Shown here piece by piece: positions 24,594-33,655 of a DNA stretch of 61,841 bases (position 1 is its first letter; every line of letters begins with the position of its first letter). The position numbers and the translations under genes were made by a program. The stretch spans positions 1 to 61,841 of the forward strand of contig DATHDG010000020.1 of NCBI GenBank assembly GCA_035319125.1. Direction: 5' to 3'. A model generated the notes under the pieces. It searched no databases and had not been told where the DNA came from. It saw only the letters and a list, made by a program, of their open reading frames with translations. This DNA is from Fen-1308 sp035319125. Lineage in GTDB: Bacteria; Nitrospirota; Thermodesulfovibrionia; Thermodesulfovibrionales; Dissulfurispiraceae.

Positions 24594-26431
24594 AGAAAAT
24601 ATTGGCTTGGTCGGTCATTTCAGTTATTGTTGGGATACTCTGCCTTTATGTATTTCCTAAAATAGCAACAAATCGCAGCCTGTCTACTGGGAACGCCATC
24701 AAAGTTCTTCTGGTATATAATCCAGAATATACAAGGCACGACTCATCTATTTTAGCTGCCTACAAAAGCGTCCTACAGGAGGAAGGTGTTCCATTTGAAA
24801 GCATAGATGTCTTTCAGTTGGTCACCTTAAGCGCAAACAATATCGTCAAGAATGTTCCTGTTATTATTTTGCCGGATTGTATCCTGCAGCACGTCCCACC
24901 GCAGTTTCGGGATTGGGCTACAGAATATATGCGCAGAGGAGGCAATACGGCCGTAATTTTCGATGCCGGCACCAGAAATCAGAAAGGATATTTTCTAAAA
25001 CAGGCCGCATTTGCTGATATCACGCATCTGAATTACATAACTTTCTCCTCAGCCGGTTCCAAAGCTTTTGATCATGCCAATATAAGATTTTCTTCTCCAC
25101 AATGCCGTGAATTTTTCCAGATCCCTTTTGGCAAAACTTTGGACGGGTTAACATTAAGCGGATACAAATACGGCGCACTCAATTATTCTGTCGCCAGAAA
25201 CCAGCCATACAGTGGCTTGCCTGCAAAAGACATATATGCATACGGAATAACGGCCAACGGTGAGCGCTTTCCGGCTATCGTCATTACGGATTTTGCGGAA
25301 GGAAAGGCACTTTATGTCAACATGCAGCTTGGACGCCTCAAGTCTGATTCTGATGATCTCCCTCTCAGGGCAGTTCTGAGGAGTTTTCTGTTTGATGTCG
25401 TCGGAGTTCCTCATCTGATGAACGTAGAAGCTGGACGAGGCGGCGTAGTGATAGACTGGCATATTGACTCATCAGTTGAACACAAGACTTTGCCTTTAAT
25501 GATTCAATCAGGACTGATCAGAAAGGACCTCGCAGCGTCCATCGACATTTCCGCTGGTGATTTTCGTGATAAACCTGGTGATGGTTTGGGATTCGACGCT
25601 TGCGGCAAAGGCAAAAATCTTACTCAAGAGCTTAAGCAGTATGGAGAAATAGGCTCGCATGGAGGCTGGGGACACAATTGGTTTTCTGAAAATATTGAAA
25701 ATGGCACATTCAAAGAAAAAGAGATCCGCGAGAATATTCTTAAAAACAACCGCTGTCTAGAAACCATCACAGGCTATCATATAACCGAATATGCAGCCCC
25801 GGCGGGAGTCAATCCCCAACCTGTAACAACAAATGTGATCGAGAGCCTCGGTATGATTGCATACTATTATACGGGTGATACTGGTAGCGCTCCAAATCGA
25901 ACTTTCTATGGCGGTAAAATGGTAAGCGATAAGGCCATTGCATTTCCAGTAATGCCGTTGGGTCGAACGGCATCACTTTATGAGATGGCTGCAGATGGGA
26001 AAAAACCATCCACAGAGGTCAAAGAATGGATGCTCGATATTCTCTCTTATTCTGCACATAACCGTACAATCCGCCTTTTCTATTCGCATCCTTATAATAT
26101 TGTGCATTATCCCGATGCTGTGAAAGCCTTCATAGCAAAGGCTGTTCAGATGCAGAAGGAAGGGCAGATCACAGTGCGCCCGATGAGCGAAGTTGCACGT
26201 TTTTTTCTGAGAGCAATCAATACAACATATACTTTTAGCAATGAGCCTAATGGGCTAAAAGTATCTCTGGAAAACCGGGAGGGGCTCGCAGGCATCACCG
26301 CAGCGGTGCCGAAAGCAAGCTATTTGAGACCGGCAAGCGGCGACTATTCTATAACTGAAGATGAGAAATATTACTATGTTACTATCACAGACAATGAGAC
26401 AAAAAAAGCTTTCACATGCGCTCGCAGTTAG
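24590..26431 (+). CDS. GATase-like plus CE4-like polysaccharide deacetylase-type protein
   Basis: 613 aa. N-terminal signal anchor (residues 2-23) predicts a periplasmic protein. Residues 35-280 form a flavodoxin/class-I-amidotransferase-like Rossmann region (KVLLVYNPEYTRHDSS ... VPVIILPDCILQ ... RRGGNTAVIFDAGT). The C-terminal half looks like a NodB-type barrel: VIDWHIDSS near 286 for the metal Asp, GSHGGWGHNW near 355 for the paired His, and EYAAPAGVNPQP near 402 replacing the RxPxG motif. The layout recalls PelA-type and DUF2194-type proteins. It probably trims N-acetyl groups from the polymer during export. Catalytic residues are inferred by eye. Confidence 0.7.
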   Translation: MKKILAWSVISVIVGILCLYVFPKIATNRSLSTGNAIKVLLVYNPEYTRHDSSILAAYKSVLQEEGVPFESIDVFQLVTLSANNIVKNVPVIILPDCILQHVPPQFRDWATEYMRRGGNTAVIFDAGTRNQKGYFLKQAAFADITHLNYITFSSAGSKAFDHANIRFSSPQCREFFQIPFGKTLDGLTLSGYKYGALNYSVARNQPYSGLPAKDIYAYGITANGERFPAIVITDFAEGKALYVNMQLGRLKSDSDDLPLRAVLRSFLFDVVGVPHLMNVEAGRGGVVIDWHIDSSVEHKTLPLMIQSGLIRKDLAASIDISAGDFRDKPGDGLGFDACGKGKNLTQELKQYGEIGSHGGWGHNWFSENIENGTFKEKEIRENILKNNRCLETITGYHITEYAAPAGVNPQPVTTNVIESLGMIAYYYTGDTGSAPNRTFYGGKMVSDKAIAFPVMPLGRTASLYEMAADGKKPSTEVKEWMLDILSYSAHNRTIRLFYSHPYNIVHYPDAVKAFIAKAVQMQKEGQITVRPMSEVARFFLRAINTTYTFSNEPNGLKVSLENREGLAGITAAVPKASYLRPASGDYSITEDEKYYYVTITDNETKKAFTCARS

Positions 26432-27302
26432 CATTATCATGCTCATAATAAATATGGGAATATCTGAGGCTGCAAACAATCCTGCTTTGGCCATAATGGA
26501 TCTTTACTGGGATCAGACCAACAACCATGACCTGCTGAGCCCCTATGCTGTGTCCATTCTCGCTTTGAATGAACTCGAAGAAGGCCGCAATATTGGAATG
26601 GTGAAAAATTTCATATTGTGGTATTTGAAGTCCATCAATGACAACGATATGAATGGCTTAAGCGGGACTATTTATGATTATAAGATTTTACCTGATCGCG
26701 AAACGGCTCCAACAGGAGATTACGACTCTGCAGATGGATATGCGGGTATTTTTCTATATTTGCTGAAAACCTATTACGAGAAAACAGGCGATCAGGAGAC
26801 TCTTGCAGCAAACTGGCGGCAAATAGAACATATAGTCTATGTTGTGGCTTTTTTGCAGGATATAGATGGCCTCACCCGCACTACTAATAAGAATCAGATA
26901 AAATACCTTATGGATAATATCGAAGCCTATGCGGGAGTATCTGCATTCATATCTCTCAGCAGAGCCATAAATAAGAGCGATTCAAATTATTATAATGATA
27001 TTCGCTCAGGTATACGCACTGGCATTAACGAGATAATGTATGATTCAAAGCGCCGCAATTTCATCTGGGCACTTAATGACAAGGAGCGTTTTATCACTGA
27101 CCTGAAGAAGTTTTATCCGGACGCTTATTCTAATATAATGCTCTTTGCTTATGATCATTCGATCTTCAACGGATTCTTGAAGAGAAAATCAGCGCTGTGG
27201 AAAGATATCATGGCAGAACAAAGCGGACACATGGCTGATTTACCGGTCGAACAGCGAATAATCTTCAAGCTTGCAGTCAAAAAAATGGGATGGAAGGAGT
27301 AG
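26394..27302 (+). CDS. secreted six-hairpin (alpha/alpha) glycosidase-like protein
   Basis: 302 aa from ATG 26394, which gives a clean signal peptide (MRQKKLSHALAV, hydrophobic core, cleavage after SEAA); the frame also has ATG at 26361. The mature part is helical with repeated aromatic/acidic pairs such as YDSADGYAGIFLYLLKTYY, reminiscent of (alpha/alpha)6-barrel glycoside hydrolases (BcsZ/GH8-like or GH105-like). A catalytic pair cannot be assigned. It overlaps the deacetylase-like gene by 38 nt. In synthase-dependent systems a periplasmic hydrolase edits or releases the polymer; that role fits here. Confidence 0.6.
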   Translation: MRQKKLSHALAVSIIMLIINMGISEAANNPALAIMDLYWDQTNNHDLLSPYAVSILALNELEEGRNIGMVKNFILWYLKSINDNDMNGLSGTIYDYKILPDRETAPTGDYDSADGYAGIFLYLLKTYYEKTGDQETLAANWRQIEHIVYVVAFLQDIDGLTRTTNKNQIKYLMDNIEAYAGVSAFISLSRAINKSDSNYYNDIRSGIRTGINEIMYDSKRRNFIWALNDKERFITDLKKFYPDAYSNIMLFAYDHSIFNGFLKRKSALWKDIMAEQSGHMADLPVEQRIIFKLAVKKMGWKE

Positions 27303-27305
27303 CGT

Positions 27306-28304
27306 ATGCTGACCCTGAAAAATATATTGTCAAAAACAGCTTGCTCAGCATCTGCAATCGCCCTTTTGGTGCTTGCAACCACAATGTGCATTGGAAAGGC
27401 TGACGCCGATGAAAACAAGTCAACTAATGTGTATTCGGCAAATTTGTCGGAAAACCCGCTCCTTGCTGCTGATTCGACAAAAAACCGTCTCGACCAGGCT
27501 GTGAAAGAAGCGGAACAATCTGGTGCTGTTGAGATGAACCAGAATAATACCATAACAGTGCCAGAGCCAATGATGCTGCCTGCAACACACAGGAATAGAA
27601 TAGACTTGTCAGGCACCTATGAATATCTGCATCCGCATGGGAGCTATGGCAACTGGCAAAATATCACAGTTGCCTTTTATCGCCGTGAGACTCCGGATTT
27701 TACGTGGTTTGCTCAACTGGGCGGCCATTCTCGTAAAGAAGGCGATGGCTTACTCGGAACAGCAGGAGCATACAAAGACTGGAATGAATGGCTGTACACT
27801 TATTCTGCACTTTCAGCCGGCACTAATTCGGAATACCTGCCTAAAATACGTGTTGACCACGATTTCAATATAAAATTTGGCCCAGCGAAGATGTTTGTCT
27901 GGACCATAGGTGGGACATATATCCAATACTTCGATGTACATAGAGACTATATTATTTCCACCGGCATTACTGCATACATCAATAAATGGATAGCAGAGTA
28001 TCGCATTTTCAGAAATATCAGCGATCCGGGGTCAAAAGTTTCCTATTCTCAGCTATTCGGGCTCTCGTATGGACAAGACGGATGGCAATGGACTTACGGC
28101 AAACTCTCTTTTGGAAAACAGGCATACCTGTCAACAGCTTTAGAGACTCGTGAATCTGTAAACAATAATTCTATCCTTGCAACTGTCGGTCATCGCCATT
28201 GGCTTGGATCAGATTACGGAGTCTTCGGAGAAGTCGGATACTTTAATCTATCTAATGCCTATCATAGGTACGGCATGACTTTAGGAGTATTTAAAGAATT
28301 CTGA
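27306..28304 (+). CDS. YaiO-family outer-membrane beta-barrel protein
   Basis: 332 aa. Signal peptide (residues 1-32, ending near GKADA), a 50-residue linker, then a barrel of alternating aromatic/polar strands beginning RIDLSGTYEYLHPHGSYGNWQNITVAFYRR, a pattern typical of YaiO-type barrels. It ends in a C-terminal Phe (GVFKEF), the BAM recognition signal. Last gene of the operon, 3 nt after the previous one; it would be the exit pore, like PgaA, AlgE or BcsC but without TPR repeats. Confidence 0.82.
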   Translation: MLTLKNILSKTACSASAIALLVLATTMCIGKADADENKSTNVYSANLSENPLLAADSTKNRLDQAVKEAEQSGAVEMNQNNTITVPEPMMLPATHRNRIDLSGTYEYLHPHGSYGNWQNITVAFYRRETPDFTWFAQLGGHSRKEGDGLLGTAGAYKDWNEWLYTYSALSAGTNSEYLPKIRVDHDFNIKFGPAKMFVWTIGGTYIQYFDVHRDYIISTGITAYINKWIAEYRIFRNISDPGSKVSYSQLFGLSYGQDGWQWTYGKLSFGKQAYLSTALETRESVNNNSILATVGHRHWLGSDYGVFGEVGYFNLSNAYHRYGMTLGVFKEF

Positions 28305-28645
28305 TATTACATTTTCATAAACATAAAAACCTAAATTTCGTGATTCTGTATTGTTTGCTCCAATAAATAGCCATATATAATTGCATCACTTCTATTTCAC
28401 CTGGTTAGAATTTCTGATATTATATATTCTCAAGATTTATAAATCATAAAAATAATATTGATTGCCTTATATTTCAATTAGATCTAGATTATTTTCTATA
28501 GACTTCAAAATTAATAAAATATATAAAATTATAAGCTCATTTTATGATACAATATCCATACGCTTTGTATTGCGAAGTAACATTTGTGGGTGATAGCATG
28601 CCATAGGCATCAAATAAAGGCTGTAAACGAAAGGAGAATTTGTTT
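28305..28645. other. AT-rich intergenic region upstream of the hydrogenase operon
   Basis: 340 bases, strongly AT rich, without a credible gene or stable terminator. It contains inverted repeat ATACAA/TTGTAT around 28548-28575 and the short palindrome TGCCATAGGCA near 28600, either of which could be an operator. No convincing sigma70 pair or sigma54 element was found. The hoxE ribosome-binding site AAGGAG (28631-28636) closes the region. Confidence 0.4.
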
Positions 28646-29155
28646 ATGGACCCAAAACCTGCAGTCAGTAGCGCACCACCTAAGCAGCCTGAAGACCGCA
28701 GATGGCGGATGGTTGACCGGGCAATGCGCTTGTATGGGTTTCAGCCTCACGCACTGATAGAAACCCTCCACGCAGTACAGGAATCTTTCGGCTATCTCGA
28801 CATGGACGCATTGAAGTATGTTGCCAACGGCTTGAAAGTGCCGCTGAGCCAGGTCTATGGAGTGGCTACCTTTTATCACTTCTTCAGCCTAAAGCCTGCC
28901 GGAGAGCACACGTGTGTTGTATGCATGGGTACTGCATGCTATATCGGTGGCGCAGCAGATATTATCAAGGGAGTGAGTGAAAAGTACGCAATTGCTCCGG
29001 GTGAAACCACTCGCGACGGTAAGCTTTCTCTCGTAGTAGCCCGATGCATAGGCTCTTGCGGGCTTGCACCTGCAGTGGTATTCGACAATGAGGTTGATGG
29101 CAAGTCAACGCAGAAGTCTGTCCTAGAAAAATTGGGGAGGTGGACCAATTCATGA
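28646..29155 (+). CDS. hoxE: NAD-linked [NiFe]-hydrogenase/diaphorase subunit HoxE (NuoE-like)
   Basis: 169 aa thioredoxin-fold [2Fe-2S] protein. Cluster ligands appear in HTCVVCMGTACY and ARCIGSCGLAPAV, the CxxxxC plus CxxxC pattern of NuoE/HoxE. ATG 28646 has AAGGAG at 9-nt spacing, whereas the in-frame TTG at 28640 is too close. It overlaps hoxF (ATGA). First of five genes for a soluble bidirectional hydrogenase; passes electrons between the diaphorase flavin and partner carriers. Confidence 0.93.
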   Translation: MDPKPAVSSAPPKQPEDRRWRMVDRAMRLYGFQPHALIETLHAVQESFGYLDMDALKYVANGLKVPLSQVYGVATFYHFFSLKPAGEHTCVVCMGTACYIGGAADIIKGVSEKYAIAPGETTRDGKLSLVVARCIGSCGLAPAVVFDNEVDGKSTQKSVLEKLGRWTNS

Positions 29156-30798
29156 CTCTAGAAGAACTTCAGGAAATAGCGCAAACCGAGCTTGAAAAAC
29201 AGCTGGGATTCAAACATCAGATAAATGTCTGCGTTGCAGCCGGATGTCTTTCCTGTCAGAGCGATGTTGTCAAGGACGCTATTCAGCAGGAAGTAGTTCG
29301 CCGCGGACTGGAAAGCACCACCAGGGTAAAAGGCGTTGGCTGTCTTGGACTGTGTACAGCCGGACCACTTCTTACCGTTGACGATAAGACTCTATACCAG
29401 GGAGTCACCGCAGCTGATGCATCTGATATTGTCGAGGCGCTCGGGGGCAGGTCTGTGCAGCGGCTCGATTGCTCCATTCAGATGCCATTTTTCAGCCGTC
29501 AGCACAAGATTGTGTTGGAGAACTGCGGCAAGATCGACCCTGAAAGGATTGAGGAGTATATAGCGACTGGCGGATACCTGGCGCTTTATAAAGCGTTAAC
29601 CAAAATAACTCCTCCGGAAGTCATCGACCAAATATCCAAAAGCGGCTTGCGCGGTCGCGGTGGAGCAGGATTTCCAACCGGACTCAAATGGTCGATGGTA
29701 TCAAAATCGTTAAACAGCACAAAATACGTCATCTGTAACGCTGACGAAGGAGATCCTGGGGCCTTCATGGACCGCAGCGTTCTCGAGAGTGATCCGCATA
29801 GGGTCATCGAAGGTATGGCCTTGGCTGCTTATGCAGTCGGCGCAAACCATGGATTTATATATGTCCGGGCCGAATACCCTCTGGCAGTCAAAAGGCTTAA
29901 AATTGCTATATCTCAGGCCGAAAAGATGGGGCTCTTAGGCTACAACATTTTCAATACGACATTCAGCTTTGACATCAAGATTCGCCTAGGCGCAGGTGCC
30001 TTTGTTTGCGGCGAAGAAACAGCTCTTATAGCTTCGATTGAAGGGCGCAGAGGAACTCCCAGACCGCGTCCACCGTTCCCTGCCGAATTCGGCCTGTGGG
30101 GCTATCCGACCCTTATCAATAACGTCGAGACCCTTGCCAATGTTGCTCCTATCATCGCCAAGGGTGGTGAATGGTTCGCAGGAATAGGTACAGAGAAGAG
30201 CAAAGGCACCAAGGTATTTGCACTTGCCGGACGCGTAAAAAATACCGGCCTTATAGAAGTGCCAATGGGCACGCTGCTTCGCGACATTGTCTTTGATATC
30301 GGCGGAGGCATTCCTGACGGCGGCAAATTCAAGGCTGTCCAGACAGGTGGTCCATCCGGCGGCTGCATACCCGAACAGTTTCTCGATATGCCGGTTGACT
30401 ATGAATCTCTAGCCAAAGTCGGATCTATTATGGGCTCCGGCGGAATGATTATAATGGACCAAACATCGTGCATGGTTGACGTTGCGAAATTCTTTATGGA
30501 ATTTTGTATGAGCGAGTCCTGCGGCAAGTGCGTTCCATGCAGAGTTGGGACAGCGCAAATGCATGACATTTTATGCAAAATCACTGACGGAAATGCTTCT
30601 CAATCAGATGTTGCAATGTTGGAAGACTTATGCGACCTTGTAAGGAATACCAGTCTATGCGGCCTCGGGCAGACGTCGCCCAATCCGATTTTAAGCACTA
30701 TGCGCTATTTCAAAGACGAATACATGGCCCACGTCGTCGATAAAACATGCCCGTCGGGCACATGTAAAATTCATAGCCCTGTGGGAGGTGTAAAATGA
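29152..30798 (+). CDS. hoxF: HoxF diaphorase subunit (NuoF-like, NADH/FMN)
   Basis: 548 aa from ATG 29152 (ATGA overlap with hoxE); a GTG at 29140 is immediately after the GGGGAGG site and less likely. The N-terminus is a second thioredoxin-like [2Fe-2S] domain (CVAAGCLSCQS, GVGCLGLCTAGP). The flavin/NAD core shows GLRGRGGAGFPTGLKW and CNADEGDPGAFMDR, then GAGAFVCGEETALI; the SLBB region follows, and the 4Fe-4S motif is ESCGKCVPCRVGT. It ends CPSGTCKIHSP. Oxidises or reduces NAD(H) at FMN and links to the HoxU chain. Confidence 0.95.
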   Translation: MTLEELQEIAQTELEKQLGFKHQINVCVAAGCLSCQSDVVKDAIQQEVVRRGLESTTRVKGVGCLGLCTAGPLLTVDDKTLYQGVTAADASDIVEALGGRSVQRLDCSIQMPFFSRQHKIVLENCGKIDPERIEEYIATGGYLALYKALTKITPPEVIDQISKSGLRGRGGAGFPTGLKWSMVSKSLNSTKYVICNADEGDPGAFMDRSVLESDPHRVIEGMALAAYAVGANHGFIYVRAEYPLAVKRLKIAISQAEKMGLLGYNIFNTTFSFDIKIRLGAGAFVCGEETALIASIEGRRGTPRPRPPFPAEFGLWGYPTLINNVETLANVAPIIAKGGEWFAGIGTEKSKGTKVFALAGRVKNTGLIEVPMGTLLRDIVFDIGGGIPDGGKFKAVQTGGPSGGCIPEQFLDMPVDYESLAKVGSIMGSGGMIIMDQTSCMVDVAKFFMEFCMSESCGKCVPCRVGTAQMHDILCKITDGNASQSDVAMLEDLCDLVRNTSLCGLGQTSPNPILSTMRYFKDEYMAHVVDKTCPSGTCKIHSPVGGVK

Positions 30799-31550
30799 CG
30801 CCGGCACAGCCTGCCAAAGTTCGGACCGATCTTAATCCGGCCCGCATTTTAACTTTCAAAATAAACGACATTGATGTTACTGGCCGTGAAGATGAGACCA
30901 TACTGAAGGTGGCTCAACAGAAAGGCATTTTTATCCCAACCCTATGCCACCTCGAAGGCTTGTCAGAGCGCGGCGCCTGCCGACTTTGCATAGTCGAAGT
31001 CAAAGGCATTCCGAAACTGCTGCCGTCCTGCATTACATACTGCAAGGAAGGGATGGAGGTTATAACTGATTCGGAGCGTGTTGTGAACTATCGAAAGAAA
31101 ATTGTTGAATTACTCTTCACAGAGCGCAACCATATATGCTCAGTCTGCGTGTCCAATGGACACTGCGAACTCCAGACTCTTGCGCTTACGCTTGGAGTAA
31201 CACACATCGAGTATCCATACCGCTCACCTAAGTTCTCGGTCGACGCCACTCATCAGAGATTTGTCGCAGATCACAACCGCTGCGTACTATGCGGAAGATG
31301 CATACGCGTCTGCGCAGAAATGGAAGGAGCTCATACGTGGGACTTTATGGGCCGTGGCATAAGCGCCCGCGTCATAACTGACCTCGACCAACCATGGGGC
31401 ACATCGGAAACCTGCACCAGTTGCGGCAAATGCGTGCATGTCTGTCCAACAGGCGCATTAACAGAGAAGGGCAAATCTGTCGCTGAAATGCAAAAACGCC
31501 GCCAGTTTCTGCCATATCTGCAACTGATGAGAAGGGAGGAGTTGAAATGA
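30795..31550 (+). CDS. hoxU: HoxU diaphorase subunit (NuoG N-terminal-like)
   Basis: 251 aa. N-terminal plant-ferredoxin-type [2Fe-2S] (LCHLEGLSERGACRLCIVEV), then the His-containing NuoG cluster region (ERNHICSVCVSNGHCELQ), then two bacterial-ferredoxin 4Fe-4S motifs (CVLCGRCIRVC; CTSCGKCVHVCPTGA). This matches HoxU of group 3d hydrogenases. ATGA overlaps on both sides give tight stoichiometry with HoxF and HoxY. Confidence 0.95.
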   Translation: MTPAQPAKVRTDLNPARILTFKINDIDVTGREDETILKVAQQKGIFIPTLCHLEGLSERGACRLCIVEVKGIPKLLPSCITYCKEGMEVITDSERVVNYRKKIVELLFTERNHICSVCVSNGHCELQTLALTLGVTHIEYPYRSPKFSVDATHQRFVADHNRCVLCGRCIRVCAEMEGAHTWDFMGRGISARVITDLDQPWGTSETCTSCGKCVHVCPTGALTEKGKSVAEMQKRRQFLPYLQLMRREELK

Positions 31551-32113
31551 GCAAGACTGACAAGAAAGGTGAATCAGGGATGAACAAGGTACGTTTGGCG
31601 ACCACGTGGCTCGATGGCTGTTCAGGCTGCCATATGTCCTTTCTCGATATGGATGAGCGCATAATCGGACTGGTGGAAAAAGTAGATATTGTCTATAGTC
31701 CGATTGTCGATGTCCATGAGTTCCCTGAAAATGTGGATGTAACGCTCGTGGAAGGAGCTATCAGCAGCGATGAAGATGCAGAAAAGGCAAAGATTATACG
31801 CGAACGCACAAAGATATTGGTTTCCTTCGGCGACTGCGCGGTAACCGCTAATGTTCCGAGCATGAGGAACTTTTTCAAGCTGGATGATCTTTACGACAGA
31901 GCCTTTGTTGAGAATGCGACTCTAAACAAACAGGTGCCTTCGACTCGTATACCACATTTGATGACCCGTGCAAAGCCTGTTCATGAATTAGTAAAAGTGG
32001 ATCTCTTCCTGCCTGGATGCCCGCCGCAGCCGGATATTATATTCTTCTTGCTCACCGAGCTGCTTGAGGGCCGTATGCCTGACCTGACAGGGAAGACCCG
32101 CTTCGGCATATAA
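31547..32113 (+). CDS. hoxY: HoxY, [NiFe]-hydrogenase small subunit
   Basis: 188 aa; carries the proximal 4Fe-4S cluster. Ligand motifs: TWLDGCSGCHMSFLD near residue 25, SFGDCAVTANVPSMRN, and DLFLPGCPPQPD near the end. The short single-cluster form without twin-arginine signal fits the cytoplasmic group 3 enzymes. Starts at the ATG following GGGAGGAG; a second ATG twelve codons on is also possible. Confidence 0.95.
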   Translation: MSKTDKKGESGMNKVRLATTWLDGCSGCHMSFLDMDERIIGLVEKVDIVYSPIVDVHEFPENVDVTLVEGAISSDEDAEKAKIIRERTKILVSFGDCAVTANVPSMRNFFKLDDLYDRAFVENATLNKQVPSTRIPHLMTRAKPVHELVKVDLFLPGCPPQPDIIFFLLTELLEGRMPDLTGKTRFGI

Positions 32114-32140
32114 GCTGCTTATAATTGAGGAGGCAACTAA

Positions 32141-33607
32141 ATGGCAAAAGAAACTTCAATAAGAAAAACAGCCGCTAAAGAAGGCTCTGTAAGAGAAATG
32201 ACCATAGAGCCGATTACAAGGATAGAGGGCCATGGTAAAATCACACTCTTTCTTGATGACGGCGGGAATGTGAAAGATGCCCAGTTTCATGTGACACAGT
32301 TCAGGGGATTTGAAAAGTTCACGGAAGGAAGACCTTTTAGCGAGATGCCGTCAATAGTAGAGAGAATATGCGGCATCTGTCCTATTTCTCACTCAATAGC
32401 CTCTGCCAAGGCTTGTGATGCACTATTGGGCGTGCGGATTCCTGAACCGGCAATCAAAATAAGAAGGCTGCTTAATTGCGGCTCTTTTATCGAGTCACAT
32501 GCGCTCAGCTTTTTCCATCTTTCATCGCCGGATTTGTTGCTCGGCTTCGATTCCGATCCCGCTAAAAGAAATATTGTCGGTCTTATTCAGGCAAACCCTG
32601 CAGTTGCAAAAGATGGCGTGCGTCTTCGCCAAATAGGTGGCCACATTGTAGAGTGGCTCGGCAAAAAAAGAGTTCATCCTGCTTGGGTTGTTCCAGGCGG
32701 AGTGAATGAACCGCTCACTGTTGAGCACAAAGACATGATGCTTGCAGAACTTCCGGAAGCATTCGATATAATCAAACGTACACTTTCATTCTTTAAAAGA
32801 GAGATTAGCAAGCACCAGGAGGAAGCACGCACCTTTGGCAATTTCCCAAGCCTTTTCATAGGACTGGTAAATGCAGCGGGGAATTGGGATCTCACGGACG
32901 GTTACCTCAGGGCTATCGATACAAAGGGCAGTATAGTTGCTGACATGGTTGAAGCTTCAAAGTACGAGGAGATCATTGCAGAGGCTACTGAATCATTTTC
33001 TTACCTGAAGTCGCCTTATTATAAACCGGTTGGCTACCCTGAAGGACTCTACCGGGTGGGACCGGCGGCCAGACTTAATGTCTGCAGCGGGATGGGCACC
33101 ACCCATGCAAACGAAGAATGGGCTGAATTCAGAAGCCTTGAGCGTGGACCTGTCTTAAGTTCTTTCCACAACCATTATGCCAGGCTTGTTGAGATACTTG
33201 CCTGCATAGAGCTTGTAGAAAAACTCCTTCACGATCCTGAAATCCTGAGCCCGCATATACGCTCCTTCGCCCAACCGAATCATTGGGAAGGAGTCGGATG
33301 CATCGAAGCCCCGCGCGGCACTCTGATCCACCATTATAAGACAGATGAAAACGGTCTAATGCAATGGGCGAATCTGATTGTCGCCACAGGCCACAACAAC
33401 CTTGCAATGAACAAGAGCGTCCTTCAGGTTGCAAGGCATTTCGTAAACGGCACCAAGATCACCGAGGGAATGCTCAACCGCGTTGAGGCTGTTATTCGCG
33501 CTTATGATCCGTGCCTAAGCTGCTCCACTCATGCGCTGGGTCAGATGCCGCTGCATGTGCTACTGATAGATGCATCAGGAAACGTGCTTGATGAGAAGAT
33601 GAGATAA
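32141..33607 (+). CDS. hoxH: HoxH, [NiFe]-hydrogenase large subunit
   Basis: 488 aa catalytic subunit holding the NiFe(CN)2CO centre. L1 motif RICGICPISHS near residues 75-85 and L2 motif DPCLSCSTH near 455-463 provide the four cysteine ligands. The ~25 residues after that His form the peptide removed by a maturation protease once nickel is inserted. PITRIEGHGKI is conserved near the N-terminus. Start ATG follows GGAGG. With HoxEFUY it makes a soluble H2:NAD(P)+ oxidoreductase. No hyp maturation genes are in the window. Confidence 0.96.
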   Translation: MAKETSIRKTAAKEGSVREMTIEPITRIEGHGKITLFLDDGGNVKDAQFHVTQFRGFEKFTEGRPFSEMPSIVERICGICPISHSIASAKACDALLGVRIPEPAIKIRRLLNCGSFIESHALSFFHLSSPDLLLGFDSDPAKRNIVGLIQANPAVAKDGVRLRQIGGHIVEWLGKKRVHPAWVVPGGVNEPLTVEHKDMMLAELPEAFDIIKRTLSFFKREISKHQEEARTFGNFPSLFIGLVNAAGNWDLTDGYLRAIDTKGSIVADMVEASKYEEIIAEATESFSYLKSPYYKPVGYPEGLYRVGPAARLNVCSGMGTTHANEEWAEFRSLERGPVLSSFHNHYARLVEILACIELVEKLLHDPEILSPHIRSFAQPNHWEGVGCIEAPRGTLIHHYKTDENGLMQWANLIVATGHNNLAMNKSVLQVARHFVNGTKITEGMLNRVEAVIRAYDPCLSCSTHALGQMPLHVLLIDASGNVLDEKMR

Positions 33608-33627
33608 GATCGGTTTTAGTTAATCAG

Positions 33628-33655
33628 AGCCGCCGGCCCGTCCGGCGGCTTTTCT
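33628..33655 (+). terminator. Rho-independent terminator of hox operon
   Basis: AGCCGCCGG (33628-33636), loop CCCGT, CCGGCGGCT (33642-33650), then TTTTCT. Perfect 9-bp GC-rich stem 20 nt after the hoxH stop. It sits between convergent hoxH and the protease gene. Confidence 0.9.
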
